From Galbibacter marinus (GTDB lineage Bacteria; Bacteroidota; Bacteroidia; Flavobacteriales; Flavobacteriaceae): a stretch of 64,000 nucleotides of DNA. Of this stretch, positions 1 through 9,249 are shown one piece after another. The notes beneath the pieces are model-generated. The model was not told where the DNA came from, searched no databases, and worked only from the letters and a program-made list of their open reading frames with translations. Within the stretch, counting starts at the first letter, position 1, and the number at the start of each line of letters is the position of its first letter. Made by a program: the position numbers and the translations under genes. The stretch spans positions 118,196 through 182,195 of the forward strand of contig NZ_AMSG01000005.1 of assembly GCF_000300875.1 (NCBI RefSeq), in the 5' to 3' direction.

Positions 1-1601
1 AGCATCGATTCATTCTCTACAATAAAAGGATCTGTATACCTTGTAGAACTCAAATCAGGCATTGAGCCATCAAGCGTATAATAAACCTGAACCTTTGTAT
101 CTGGCACCTTAAGGGTAAGTGTTCCATCCTTATCTCTTTTTATCTCTGGCGCCACTAACAGGGTAGGTGCATTGTAAATACTGATATTAGAAAGCAGGAT
201 CTCCCCTTTCGAAGCTTTGATACGAATTCTAATTTTAGAAGATCGTACAGTATCGAATCGAAGAATCCTTTTATTCCCTATAGTTGTTTGACTATCGATC
301 AATTGCCATTTTCCATCTACTTCAGCCTCTAGGGTAAATTCAGAGACTCGTTGACCTAGACTTATAAACTCTTGCAGCAGAATTCTATTAAAAGTAGTAG
401 GTTCATTAAATTTTAATACTACACTGGCAGTATCTATTGCTTGTCCACTTGCCCAATAACTTCCATCGTCTGAATCATTTAGATTATCAGCCTTATATCC
501 TCTACCTCTACTACTTGAAGCCTGTACATGAGCTTTCAAAGCGAGGTCTTCTGCAAAATCTTTATCGATCTGTTCTTTTAATCGCATCAACTGAATGGAA
601 TCCTTAGGATGTATTAATCCCCTATCATCCACAGGGATATTGAGTAGTAAATTAGAATTGCGTCCAATGGATTGATAATAGATATCCAAAAGATGCGTCA
701 GAGTTTTCACCTGATGATCTTCCGAGGCATGATAATACCATCCTGGACGAATAGATACATCACATTCCGCAGGTAACCAATGTGTCCCGTCGTAATGACC
801 TCCTCTGAGTTCTTTATAGCGAGGCCATCCTGGGTAAATTTCATCTCTTCGCATTATACTCCAGTTAGTCTCATTGGCCCAACCCTCTTCGTTTCCAACC
901 CATCGAATATCTGGCCCATTGTCCCCAAAAATAACCGCCTCTGGTTGTAGCTCCCGCACTATAGCTATTGTTTTATCCCACTGGTAATATGTTTTATTAT
1001 CAATTTCACGCCTTTCGTTGGCTCCTCCATAGTAACCCGTTCCACCGTTAGCGCCATCAAACCATACTTCGAATATAGGACCATAGTTAGTTAGTAATTC
1101 CCGTAGCTGTTCATGAAATATATCCACATACCTATCGGTTCCATAAAACTCACTATTTCGATCCCAAGGAGAAAGATATACACCAAACTTAAGTCCATGC
1201 TTCTTACTGGCTTCGGCCAACTCCTTTACCAGGTCACCTTCTCCATTTTTATAAGGTGAGTTTTTAATGGAATGTTCTGTTGTTTTTGTAGGCCACAAGC
1301 AAAACCCGTCGTGATGCTTTGCCGTTAATATCACCCCTTTCATCCCGGCATTCTTCACCGTTTCAACCCATTGCTCAACGTCTAATTCTGTAGGGTTAAA
1401 AAGAGAAGGATCTTCACCACCAAGTCCCCACTCCATATCGGTAAAGGTGTTCATATTAAAGTGAAAAAACGCATAATACTCTAACTCCTGCCATTTAAGC
1501 TGTCTCTGTGATGGAACTGGCCCTAAGGCTTGAGGAGGATCTTCCATGCAGCTTATCATTGACATTGCAATGGAGACAAAAAAAAGATAATGCTTGATCA
1601 T
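1..1601 (-). CDS. alpha-L-fucosidase, GH29 (subfamily B-like), lipoprotein; 3' end beyond window
   Basis: Partial gene: it starts at the ATG ending at 1601 and is still open at base 1, giving about 533 codons. It should hydrolyse alpha-L-fucosyl linkages outside the cytoplasm. The N-terminus is a lipoprotein signal with lipobox ending in Cys18. The GH29 barrel covers roughly residues 30-360, with the AKHHDGF motif near 94-100 and the VWFDGANGG motif whose Asp182 is the expected nucleophile; this motif form is typical of the alpha-1,3/1,4-specific GH29-B enzymes. Residues about 375-500 resemble an F5/8 (CBM32-like) carbohydrate-binding domain, followed by a chitobiase-C-like YYTLDGSMP segment. 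It is the last visible gene of the fucose operon, 12 nt after the GH95 gene. Family is clear; subfamily and linkage are inference. Confidence 0.88.
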   Translation of the reverse strand, partial: MIKHYLFFVSIAMSMISCMEDPPQALGPVPSQRQLKWQELEYYAFFHFNMNTFTDMEWGLGGEDPSLFNPTELDVEQWVETVKNAGMKGVILTAKHHDGFCLWPTKTTEHSIKNSPYKNGEGDLVKELAEASKKHGLKFGVYLSPWDRNSEFYGTDRYVDIFHEQLRELLTNYGPIFEVWFDGANGGTGYYGGANERREIDNKTYYQWDKTIAIVRELQPEAVIFGDNGPDIRWVGNEEGWANETNWSIMRRDEIYPGWPRYKELRGGHYDGTHWLPAECDVSIRPGWYYHASEDHQVKTLTHLLDIYYQSIGRNSNLLLNIPVDDRGLIHPKDSIQLMRLKEQIDKDFAEDLALKAHVQASSSRGRGYKADNLNDSDDGSYWASGQAIDTASVVLKFNEPTTFNRILLQEFISLGQRVSEFTLEAEVDGKWQLIDSQTTIGNKRILRFDTVRSSKIRIRIKASKGEILLSNISIYNAPTLLVAPEIKRDKDGTLTLKVPDTKVQVYYTLDGSMPDLSSTRYTDPFIVENESM

Positions 1602-1613
1602 ATACGGTTGCGT

Positions 1614-3992
1614 TTAATTGTTAGTTTTAGAGTTTAAGGAAACATCCAATATCAGTGGCTGATCTGCCTTTAAAGAAAGTTTCTTTTTAATATCACCATA
1701 TTTGACCTCAACACTTTTTGTCTCAGGTGATACTAAGCTAAGTTGTGTTAATTTATTTTGATCCCAGGTAATACCGACCTCAATATTACCCCGTGCTTTA
1801 ATCCCACTAATGGATCCCTCACTCCAATTCTCTGGTAAACTAGGTAATATCCTAAGAAAATCCTCATGAGATTGAAGTAGCAATTCGATCACACCAGCAG
1901 TATATCCGAAATTACCATCAATTTGAAATGGAGGGTGTTCATCAAATAAGTTATCAGCTATCGAAATTTGAAAAAATTTATTAATATTTTCCTCAGCAGA
2001 AGCCTTATCAAACAAACGAGCATTAAAGCTAATCATCCATGCGCGACTCCAGCCAGTTCCTGCTCCTCCATGTTCTAATCGGTAATCAATAGTTTTTTTA
2101 GCCGCCTTGAACTGCTCTGGTGTTGCCTCCGTGATAGCATCTCCTGGATGTAGGGCATAGAGATGCGAAAGATGTCTATGTCCTTTTTCAGGCTCCTTGT
2201 AAGGTTTGTCCCATTCCAGTATTCTTCCATCTTCACCCAGAACAATTCCTGGAGTAAGGTCTGCGCGTTTAGCTTTCAGTTCTTGGGTAAATTCATCGTT
2301 TATATTTAGAACTTTTGCCGCCGAAAGAGCATTATCAAAAACCTCTGCAATAATTTGATGACCCATAGCCGCTCCTTTAGATACCGCAGCTGGTTTTCCA
2401 TCTGCCGCTAAATATGAATTTTCTGGAGAGGTTTCTGGATACGAAACCCATTTACCGGTTGTAGCATCTTTTTGCAACCAATCCATATAAAACAAGGCAA
2501 TTTCTTTCATAAATGGATACGCTCTGTTTTCTAAGAAGTCAGCATCTTGAGTAAATCGATAATGATCCCAGTAATGCTGAGCGAGCCACCCACCACCGTG
2601 GATCCAAGATCCCCAATAGGGTTGAGAAGAAAACATAAATGCCGGTGCCCACAGATCAGTTGTATGATGCATCACCGCACCCCTTTGTATCCCATATTGC
2701 TCTTTAGCAGTCTTTTTTCCACGTTGCAGCAACCGATCTGAAAAATCAAATAAGGGCTGCTGTAATTCGCTAAGATTCGCCACCATTGATGGCCAATAGT
2801 TCATTTGTAAGTTAATATTTAAATGGTAATCGGCATTCCAAGGTGCTGAAATATGATTGTTCCAAATTCCTTGTAAATTGGCTGGATTAGTTCCTTCTCT
2901 TGAACTGGAAATTAAAAGATATCGTCCATAGTCAAACAACTTGGTTTGTAAATCCAAATCCACCTGTCCGTCTTTGTAACGTTGTAACCTTTTATCAGTA
3001 GGTAAAGAATCTAGATCGGAACTACCAAGACTAAAATTCACTCGGTCGTAGAACTCTCCAAAATCCTGGCTGTGTCTACGAAGTAGCTCGTCAAAAGATT
3101 TTGAGGCCACCTCATTTAAATTCTCCTGAGCCTTAGCCTTAAAATCCTGATGATAAAAAGAGGTTTTAGTCACCAGATAAATGACCGCTTTTCTAACGCC
3201 TCTTAATTCTAAAATCCCATCAGAAGGTTCAATAGTCCCTCCCTCTGTGGTAGCCCTTAGTCGGGTTTGAAATTCGACGCCTTCCTGCATTGGATAGGGT
3301 TTATTTTCAACCACTCCACCGCGTTGGGTGACCATACCATCCATAATGAGTTCATCACTATTATGAGTTGTAACTAATACTGTAGGAGCGCTTTTATCCA
3401 TAGGTCTGGAGAGCTGTATATCAAAATCAAGACCTTTCTCAGCTGTTGTTTCAAGAGAAATAATCAAGGCATCATCCACATTAGAAGCGATAATTTTTTC
3501 AGTAAATTGATCCCCGTCAACCTTATAAGATACAGTAGCCACGGCCTTATCCAAATCGAGTCCACGGTAATAATCCGTTACTTCACCTTTGCGTTTAAAA
3601 TCTAAGAAAAGATCCCCAGCGGTTTGATGGGATCTTGTGACCTCCAAATGTGAAAACTTATCGACTATAAACTTATCAGCCTGATGAACCTTACCCTGAT
3701 CAATCAAAGCTCGTAAAGCTACTAAGTCTTCCACCGTTCCTTTACTATCCCCTAATGTAGGACCGCCTGGCCACATAGAATCTTCATTGAGTTGCAGGTG
3801 TTCTATATCAGGGTTTCCAAAAATCATGGCACCTAATCGTCCATTACCTACAGGAAGGGCTTGCATCCAATCTTCGGCCGCTTGCTCATACCACAATTCA
3901 TCCACTTCCACGCCCTTATTTTGGGCATCCCGCTGGTTACATCCAACACTTATTAAGGTAATTAAAGCCAGGGTTAAAGATTGTATTCTCAC
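1614..3992 (-). CDS. alpha-L-fucosidase, GH95, lipoprotein
   Basis: Inverting fucosidase of family GH95, which normally removes alpha-1,2-linked L-fucose. The protein is 792 aa, a usual length for the family. The start is GTG, giving a lipoprotein signal with lipobox ending in Cys18, so the enzyme is membrane-anchored outside the cytoplasm. Family hallmarks are visible: NLQGIWNN near 373-379, NINLQMNYWP near 392-401 (Asn392 and Asn394 match the two Asn that activate water in characterised members), SPENSY with the likely general acid Glu524, GGAGTGWSRAW, and FQIDGNFG near the C-terminal end of the barrel. It lies between the lactonase and a GH29 gene in the fucose operon. Two GH29 enzymes plus one GH95 would cover different fucosyl linkages; the exact substrate is not readable from sequence. 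Confidence 0.93.
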   Translation of the reverse strand: MRIQSLTLALITLISVGCNQRDAQNKGVEVDELWYEQAAEDWMQALPVGNGRLGAMIFGNPDIEHLQLNEDSMWPGGPTLGDSKGTVEDLVALRALIDQGKVHQADKFIVDKFSHLEVTRSHQTAGDLFLDFKRKGEVTDYYRGLDLDKAVATVSYKVDGDQFTEKIIASNVDDALIISLETTAEKGLDFDIQLSRPMDKSAPTVLVTTHNSDELIMDGMVTQRGGVVENKPYPMQEGVEFQTRLRATTEGGTIEPSDGILELRGVRKAVIYLVTKTSFYHQDFKAKAQENLNEVASKSFDELLRRHSQDFGEFYDRVNFSLGSSDLDSLPTDKRLQRYKDGQVDLDLQTKLFDYGRYLLISSSREGTNPANLQGIWNNHISAPWNADYHLNINLQMNYWPSMVANLSELQQPLFDFSDRLLQRGKKTAKEQYGIQRGAVMHHTTDLWAPAFMFSSQPYWGSWIHGGGWLAQHYWDHYRFTQDADFLENRAYPFMKEIALFYMDWLQKDATTGKWVSYPETSPENSYLAADGKPAAVSKGAAMGHQIIAEVFDNALSAAKVLNINDEFTQELKAKRADLTPGIVLGEDGRILEWDKPYKEPEKGHRHLSHLYALHPGDAITEATPEQFKAAKKTIDYRLEHGGAGTGWSRAWMISFNARLFDKASAEENINKFFQISIADNLFDEHPPFQIDGNFGYTAGVIELLLQSHEDFLRILPSLPENWSEGSISGIKARGNIEVGITWDQNKLTQLSLVSPETKSVEVKYGDIKKKLSLKADQPLILDVSLNSKTNN

Positions 3993-4010
3993 TTTTATTT
4001 CTTTTTTTAT

Positions 4011-4826
4011 TTATAAATTATAAAATCGCACCGCATTTTCACCCATGACCTTATCTAGATCTAAAGGAGAATAAAAATCGGAGATAATGGAATGCACCTG
4101 CTGATAACTTGCCGCTAGTAAACACACCGGCCAGTCCGAGCCAAACATGATTCGATCGGTCCCAAAGGCTTCAGTTACTAGTTCTAAAAACACTGTAAAA
4201 TCATCAGAGGTCCATTTAAAATTATCGGTTTCTGTCACCATACCCGAGACTTTACAATACAGGTTTTCACGGTTAGCCAACTCCTTTATTTCACTGGCCC
4301 ACTTGTAATCTAGCCCCTTGGATATCCTAGGTTTGGCAATGTGATCAAGCACAAATTTTTGTTTAGGAAATTTATCAACCAACCTGATGGCTTCCGCTAG
4401 CTGTGGTGGTTTAATTAAAATATCATAGGTCATATTAAATGCGCCCAAACAACCAATACCATTTTCAAATCCTTGGTTACCCATAAAACCTAAAGGTTCA
4501 TCCTGTACAATATGTCGTATCCCTTTAAATTTATCGAAGGTGGAGAAATAGGACAATCGCTCCTCTAGATTTTCTTTCAAAAGATCCACCCAACCGACCA
4601 CACCTTTGATAAAATCGTATTGATCTGCTAATGATAACAAAAAATGAGTTTCATCTTCCGATTGGTCTGATTGCACAGCAACGCAACCATCCAAATTACA
4701 CTGCTTTAGTAACACCTCAAGATCTTTGGGTGTAAAATCACGTTGTATAGCACTCATTTGATCTGTAATCCAAGCATCACGCTTGGGGTCATAATTCCAA
4801 AAATGTTGGTGGCTATCAATATACAT
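4011..4826 (-). CDS. amidohydrolase-2 family lactonase, probable L-fucono-1,5-lactonase
   Basis: A 271-aa TIM-barrel amidohydrolase of the COG3618 group. It begins with the metal-binding DSHQHFW motif (residues 4-10) and carries DHIAKP (about 161-166) and FGSDWPVC (about 228-235), all typical of sugar-lactone hydrolases acting on L-fucono- and L-rhamnono-lactones. It is cytoplasmic, with no signal peptide. Its stop is only 3 nt from the next upstream gene (FAH hydrolase), so the two are tightly coupled. In the non-phosphorylating fucose route this enzyme opens the lactone made by L-fucose dehydrogenase to L-fuconate, the substrate of the enolase-superfamily enzyme encoded at 7939-9234. Substrate assignment rests on gene context. 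Confidence 0.85.
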   Translation of the reverse strand: MYIDSHQHFWNYDPKRDAWITDQMSAIQRDFTPKDLEVLLKQCNLDGCVAVQSDQSEDETHFLLSLADQYDFIKGVVGWVDLLKENLEERLSYFSTFDKFKGIRHIVQDEPLGFMGNQGFENGIGCLGAFNMTYDILIKPPQLAEAIRLVDKFPKQKFVLDHIAKPRISKGLDYKWASEIKELANRENLYCKVSGMVTETDNFKWTSDDFTVFLELVTEAFGTDRIMFGSDWPVCLLAASYQQVHSIISDFYSPLDLDKVMGENAVRFYNL

Positions 4827-4829
4827 AGC

Positions 4830-5690
4830 TTAACTTTGTTGGTAGGCTTTCGCTGTTTGTTTTGATACTCCTAACCCTTCAATTCCTAACTCTACCACAT
4901 CCCCAGCTTTAAGGTAACGTTGTGGACTTAGGCCCATTCCTACCCCTGCCGGCGTTCCCGTGGAAATCACATCTCCTGGTAATAAAGTCATAAATTCACT
5001 AATATAACTCACTAGAGTCTGTACATCAAAGACAAAATCTTCAGTGTTGCTATTTTGCATCAGTTCTCCGTTTAGTTTTAACCAAAGTTGTAAATTATTT
5101 GGATCCTTGATCTGGTCTGAAGTAGCAATAAATGGTCCTAAAGGCGCAAAGGTGTCACATGATTTTCCTTTGACCCATTGTCCACCGCGTTCTATTTGAT
5201 ATTCACGCTCACTGTAATCATTGTGGAGCACATATCCAGCCACATGATCCAATGCATCCTCTTTAGACACATAAGAAGCTTTTTTTCCTATAACCACTGC
5301 TAGTTCCACTTCCCAATCAGTTTTTACGCTATTCTTAGGAATAACCACATCATCAAAAGGACCTACTATAGCTGAAGTTGCCTTAAAAAATAATACTGGT
5401 TCCTTTGGAGTATCCATACCGCTTTCTGCAGCATGTTTAGCGTAGTTTAACCCTACACAAATCAGTTTAGATGGACGAACAAGCGGAGATCCTAATCTGA
5501 TTTGATCAGAAACCTCAGGACAAGAGTCCAAATGATCCTTTAACCATTCACGCAAACGATTGACTCCTGAATCGCCAAAAAAGTTTTCATTGTAATCTTC
5601 TCCAAAAGCGCTCACATCGATGCGCTTACCATTTTCAAGTTGCAGTCCTGGTTTTTCCTGTCCTACTGCTCCAAATCGAATTAATTTCAT
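4830..5690 (-). CDS. fumarylacetoacetate hydrolase family protein, probable 2,4-diketo-3-deoxy-L-fuconate hydrolase
   Basis: A 286-aa member of the FAH family, close to the usual length for single-domain bacterial forms. The C-terminal catalytic fold (about residues 70-280) shows CVGLNYAKHAAE, PVLFFKAT, DWEVELAVVIGKKA (with the acidic metal ligands), NDYSEREYQ, KGKSCDTFAPLGP and STGTPAGVG. These motifs occur in hydrolases that cleave acylpyruvates using a divalent metal. In pathway II of non-phosphorylated L-fucose breakdown, an FAH enzyme splits 2,4-diketo-3-deoxy-L-fuconate to pyruvate and L-lactate. The presence here of dehydratase, SDR dehydrogenase and lactonase fits that step exactly. 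Family call is firm; substrate is inferred from neighbours. Confidence 0.85.
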   Translation of the reverse strand: MKLIRFGAVGQEKPGLQLENGKRIDVSAFGEDYNENFFGDSGVNRLREWLKDHLDSCPEVSDQIRLGSPLVRPSKLICVGLNYAKHAAESGMDTPKEPVLFFKATSAIVGPFDDVVIPKNSVKTDWEVELAVVIGKKASYVSKEDALDHVAGYVLHNDYSEREYQIERGGQWVKGKSCDTFAPLGPFIATSDQIKDPNNLQLWLKLNGELMQNSNTEDFVFDVQTLVSYISEFMTLLPGDVISTGTPAGVGMGLSPQRYLKAGDVVELGIEGLGVSKQTAKAYQQS

Positions 5691-5743
5691 TTTTATTATT
5701 TTTTACTCTATGTACGTTTTTTTACTTTTTCTTTTTCTATCCT

Positions 5744-6523
5744 TTATCCGTTTAATTTAATAAATCCACCATCGATTGGGAAATTAGTCCCTGTGATAAA
5801 CGAGGCCGAATCACTGCATAAATAAAGGGCTAAGTTAGCAACTTCCTCTGGAGTTCCCATGCGACCAATAGGCTGTGTTTTGGATAGCTTCTCGAACATT
5901 TCCTCTTCCTTACCCGGGTAATTCTTTGCAATAAATCCATCCACAAATGGAGTGTGTACTCTAGCGGGTGATATACAATTACACCGTACATTATCCGAAA
6001 GATAATCTTTGGCAACTGAGTAGGTCATCGTAAGGACAGCTCCTTTAGACATTGAATACGCAAAGCGATCTGAAATCCCCACAACTGAAGCAATTGAGGC
6101 CATATTTATAATCACTCCGCCTCCATTACCTTTAAAGTGTGGAAGAATCCCATAGATACAATTGTACACTCCCTTTACATTCACCTCGTAAATGCGATCA
6201 AGATCCTCTTCGGGTGTTTGTTCTATAGTTCCTACATGAGCAATTCCAGCATTGTTTATTAAGATATCCACTTTTCTTTCTCGGCCAATTTCATCCAAAA
6301 TAGAAACCACTTCTTTATGATTGGAAACATCACATTTTCTCCAATCCCCCTGCCCTCCACTAGAGGTGATCTCATATAAAGTCTCAGCTGCATTGTCTTT
6401 GTTATATTCCAATATATACACAAATGCGCCACTTTTAGCAAAAGTAGTTGCAATCGCCTTTCCTATTCCACTTCCACCGCCTGTTACTATGGCGGTTTTA
6501 TTTTTTAAACTAAATCCTGACAT
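5744..6523 (-). CDS. SDR oxidoreductase, probable 2-keto-3-deoxy-L-fuconate 4-dehydrogenase
   Basis: A 259-aa classical short-chain dehydrogenase. The NAD(P)-binding TGGGSGIGKA lies at about 15-24, NNAGIAHVG at about 90-98, the catalytic Ser within INMASIAS near 140, and YSMSKGA supplies Tyr and Lys of the YxxxK site. An acidic residue ends strand beta-2 (LEYNKDN), which favours NAD over NADP. In this operon it most likely oxidises 2-keto-3-deoxy-L-fuconate at C4, feeding the FAH hydrolase encoded next. An alternative is L-fucose 1-dehydrogenase, because that first step has no other candidate in the window. 53 nt separate it from the FAH gene and 40 nt from the GH29 gene. Confidence 0.82.
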   Translation of the reverse strand: MSGFSLKNKTAIVTGGGSGIGKAIATTFAKSGAFVYILEYNKDNAAETLYEITSSGGQGDWRKCDVSNHKEVVSILDEIGRERKVDILINNAGIAHVGTIEQTPEEDLDRIYEVNVKGVYNCIYGILPHFKGNGGGVIINMASIASVVGISDRFAYSMSKGAVLTMTYSVAKDYLSDNVRCNCISPARVHTPFVDGFIAKNYPGKEEEMFEKLSKTQPIGRMGTPEEVANLALYLCSDSASFITGTNFPIDGGFIKLNG

Positions 6524-6563
6524 CTTTCCGGTATCTATTTATTAGATTTAAAATACTTTTTTT

Positions 6564-7904
6564 TTATTTTAAAACAACTTCCACAACAGTAACTATCGAG
6601 TCCTGTTTATTCTCTGGAATCTCAATAGTAACACCCTGTTTATTCTTTTTATACTTAATCTTTGATTGATCCTTATAAAGAAGTACCTCCTTTATTTTTC
6701 CATCCAATCCATGGAGGGAAATATCAGATTCATAAGATCCATAAAAATGCAAGTACACCCGCTTGTCTTTTTGAGTGGATGTCATAACGCCCTCTATACT
6801 AACAGGGCCTTTTTGAGTTTGGTAAATGGTCTGTCCATATTGATCCATCCATTGCCCTATGAATTTTAAGTTTTCAACATGCTGCGGTTGAATCTTCCCG
6901 TTTGGCATTGGCCCAACATTAAGTAGTAGGTTGGCTCCATTTCCAAAGGTCTGCACCATAAACTGAATCAACTCTTTTTTACTCTTTTCCTTGGTATCCT
7001 GAAGATTAAAACCCCAAGAAGTATTCATCGTCTGACAACTTTCTAAGGGTAATTGACTAATCCCTGCTCCACCAAAACCAGTGGTGTTTGCTCCAGGTAA
7101 ATCCTTCTCAAACATCTGAAAATCCTCTCCTTCAAAAGGCATCTCGTGATGATTATTACCAATTAATAAGGCTGAATTTATCTGGTGAATCATTTGGTAG
7201 GTATTGCTGAGCTTCCAATCATTTCCGCTAATTCTGTAATCAACCTCACGATGCCAATCCTCCTTGTGAGGAGCCTGATCCCACCATCCGTCAAACCAAA
7301 ATCCAGCGATATCGTAATTCTCCGCCAACTCTCTAATTTGTGCATCCTGATAGTCTAGATACGCATCCCAATCTCCGGTCTCAGGTCTACCTGTTTTTCT
7401 TCCAGTCCAACCTCTTGGATAAAAATCAGGATGATCCCAATCCAATTGCGAATAATAAACAAAGAGTTTAAGGCCCTGTTCTTTACAAGCCTCTTCCAAC
7501 AACCTAAGCACATCCTTCTTATAAGGAGTAGATTTAACAACCGTATAATCTGAAACCCTAGAATCATACATCGCTAAACCATCATGATGTTTCGAGGTAA
7601 AAGTGATGTATTTCATCCCAGCCTCTTTGGCTAAGGAAACTATCGCCTGAGCATCAAATTCTGTAGGATTAAAAAATGAAGGCAATAATCGGTAACGCTG
7701 CGCAGGTATATCTTGATTATTCATCACCCATTCACCATCGCCAAGTATACTGTATACTCCCCAGTGAATAAACATTCCAAATCGGGCATCTTCAAACCAT
7801 TCCCTAGCCTCCAAGTTTTCCTGAGACGGGACATACTTCTCTTGAGCCATCGTGGTGGTGGTGATCAATCCTAAAAGGCAAATGTAAAGGCAAATAGTTT
7901 TCAT
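6564..7904 (-). CDS. alpha-L-fucosidase, GH29, secreted
   Basis: A 446-aa retaining alpha-L-fucosidase with a Sec signal peptide (cleavage likely after TTMA, about residue 20), so it is exported to the periplasm or beyond. GH29 signatures are present: RFGMFIHWGVYS (41-52), TSKHHDG (103-109) and GFWFDGWWD (201-209) with Asp205 as the expected nucleophile. GANLLLNVGPMPNG near 330 is the conserved end of the catalytic barrel. A short beta-rich C-terminal domain follows. It differs from the GH29 gene at 1-1601 in size, lack of an extra binding module and the residues after FDG, consistent with subfamily A (broader substrate range). It sits directly after the dehydratase in the operon. Confidence 0.93.
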   Translation of the reverse strand: MKTICLYICLLGLITTTTMAQEKYVPSQENLEAREWFEDARFGMFIHWGVYSILGDGEWVMNNQDIPAQRYRLLPSFFNPTEFDAQAIVSLAKEAGMKYITFTSKHHDGLAMYDSRVSDYTVVKSTPYKKDVLRLLEEACKEQGLKLFVYYSQLDWDHPDFYPRGWTGRKTGRPETGDWDAYLDYQDAQIRELAENYDIAGFWFDGWWDQAPHKEDWHREVDYRISGNDWKLSNTYQMIHQINSALLIGNNHHEMPFEGEDFQMFEKDLPGANTTGFGGAGISQLPLESCQTMNTSWGFNLQDTKEKSKKELIQFMVQTFGNGANLLLNVGPMPNGKIQPQHVENLKFIGQWMDQYGQTIYQTQKGPVSIEGVMTSTQKDKRVYLHFYGSYESDISLHGLDGKIKEVLLYKDQSKIKYKKNKQGVTIEIPENKQDSIVTVVEVVLK

Positions 7905-7938
7905 CTATTTGGTTTTTAGGTTAATGTATATGTTAATT

Positions 7939-9234
7939 TTAAGAATTCATCCAGGCTTCCCCATTTGGAAAGCTATACTTCTCTAACGATTCTTGTTTCA
8001 TTGTGATACTGTATCCAGGCATTTTAGGTGGCATATAAGCTCCGTTTTTTATATCTACAGGATCTAGAAAATGCTCGTGTAAATGATCCACAAATTCAAT
8101 AACCCGTTCCTCCATACTACCACTAATGGCAATAAAATCGATCATAGAAAGGTGCTGCACATACTCACAAAGCCCCACCCCACCAGCATGTGGACAAACA
8201 GGTATTCCAAATTTGGCGGCCATTAACATAATAGCCAAATTCTCATTAACCCCTCCTACTCTGCAGCTATCGATCTGGCAGATTTGAATAGCTCCAGCTT
8301 GCATTAGTTGTTTAAATATAACTCTATTTTGACAATGCTCACCGGTGGCAACCTTGATAGGAGACACCGATTTAGCGATTTTGGCATGACCTAAAATATC
8401 ATCTGGACTTGTAGGTTCTTCTATCCACCATGGGTTAAATTGCTTTAAGGATTCCATATTTTCAATTGCTTGATCCACATCCCACTTTTGATTGGCATCC
8501 ATCATTAATTTTAAATCCTCCCCGATTTCTTCTCTAATAATAGCCGCACGCCTGATATCATCTTGAAGGTTAGATCCCACCTTTATTTTCATATGCTTAA
8601 AGCCTTGTACTTTGGCCTCTCGACAAAGCCTTCTCATTTTCTCGTCCGAATAACCTAGCCAACCTGCAGAGGTGGTATAGGCTGGATAACCATGGGTTTT
8701 CAAATACTCAATACGGGCTGCTTTTCCAGATTCTTTAGATTTTAAAAACGCAATGGCTTGCTCTGGTGTTATCACATCGGTGATATAGGTAAAGTCAATA
8801 CAACGCACTAATTCTTCTGCACTCATATCGGCAAGAAGCTTCCAAAGTGGTTTACCTTCCACCTTAGCATACAGATCCCAAACCGCATTAACGATCGCAC
8901 CAGTTGCTAAATGGATAACCCCTTTCTCAGGTCCCAACCACCGCAGCTGACTATCTCCTGTAATCATTTTCCAGAAGCCGCCCATATCAGTGGTGAATTC
9001 TTCTAGTTTTTTCCCTTTAATTAATGGTGCCAAACTAGCGATAGCGGCCGTACATAACTCATTTCCTCTTCCAATGGTAAAGGTAAGACCGTGTCCCTGG
9101 AAATCGGAATGGTCCGTTTGTAAAATCACATAAGCAGCTGAATAATCTGGGTCAGTATTCATAGCGTCAGATCCATCCAGAGTCTTACTGGTTGGAAATC
9201 GAACGTCTTTTATAATAATATCCGTTATGGTCAT
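7939..9234 (-). CDS. L-fuconate dehydratase, enolase superfamily
   Basis: A 431-aa enolase-superfamily enzyme of the mandelate racemase subgroup, matching the length of the Xanthomonas L-fuconate dehydratase. It has the distinctive N-terminal RFPTS..LDGSDAMNTDPDYSAAYV stretch of that family (about 12-36). The catalytic elements are KIKVG (Lys on strand 2), MMDANQKW (metal Asp), WIEEPTSPDD (metal Glu), ATGEHCQNR (metal Glu) and CPHAGGVGLCEYVQH (general base His). It dehydrates L-fuconate to 2-keto-3-deoxy-L-fuconate in the cytoplasm. It is the first gene of the seven-gene fucose operon, 95 nt downstream of the AraC gene on the same strand, with a -7 element and an inverted repeat just upstream. 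This is the best-supported pathway-specific enzyme in the cluster. Confidence 0.93.
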   Translation of the reverse strand: MTITDIIIKDVRFPTSKTLDGSDAMNTDPDYSAAYVILQTDHSDFQGHGLTFTIGRGNELCTAAIASLAPLIKGKKLEEFTTDMGGFWKMITGDSQLRWLGPEKGVIHLATGAIVNAVWDLYAKVEGKPLWKLLADMSAEELVRCIDFTYITDVITPEQAIAFLKSKESGKAARIEYLKTHGYPAYTTSAGWLGYSDEKMRRLCREAKVQGFKHMKIKVGSNLQDDIRRAAIIREEIGEDLKLMMDANQKWDVDQAIENMESLKQFNPWWIEEPTSPDDILGHAKIAKSVSPIKVATGEHCQNRVIFKQLMQAGAIQICQIDSCRVGGVNENLAIMLMAAKFGIPVCPHAGGVGLCEYVQHLSMIDFIAISGSMEERVIEFVDHLHEHFLDPVDIKNGAYMPPKMPGYSITMKQESLEKYSFPNGEAWMNS

Positions 9235-9249
9235 TTCTTTGAAATGCTA

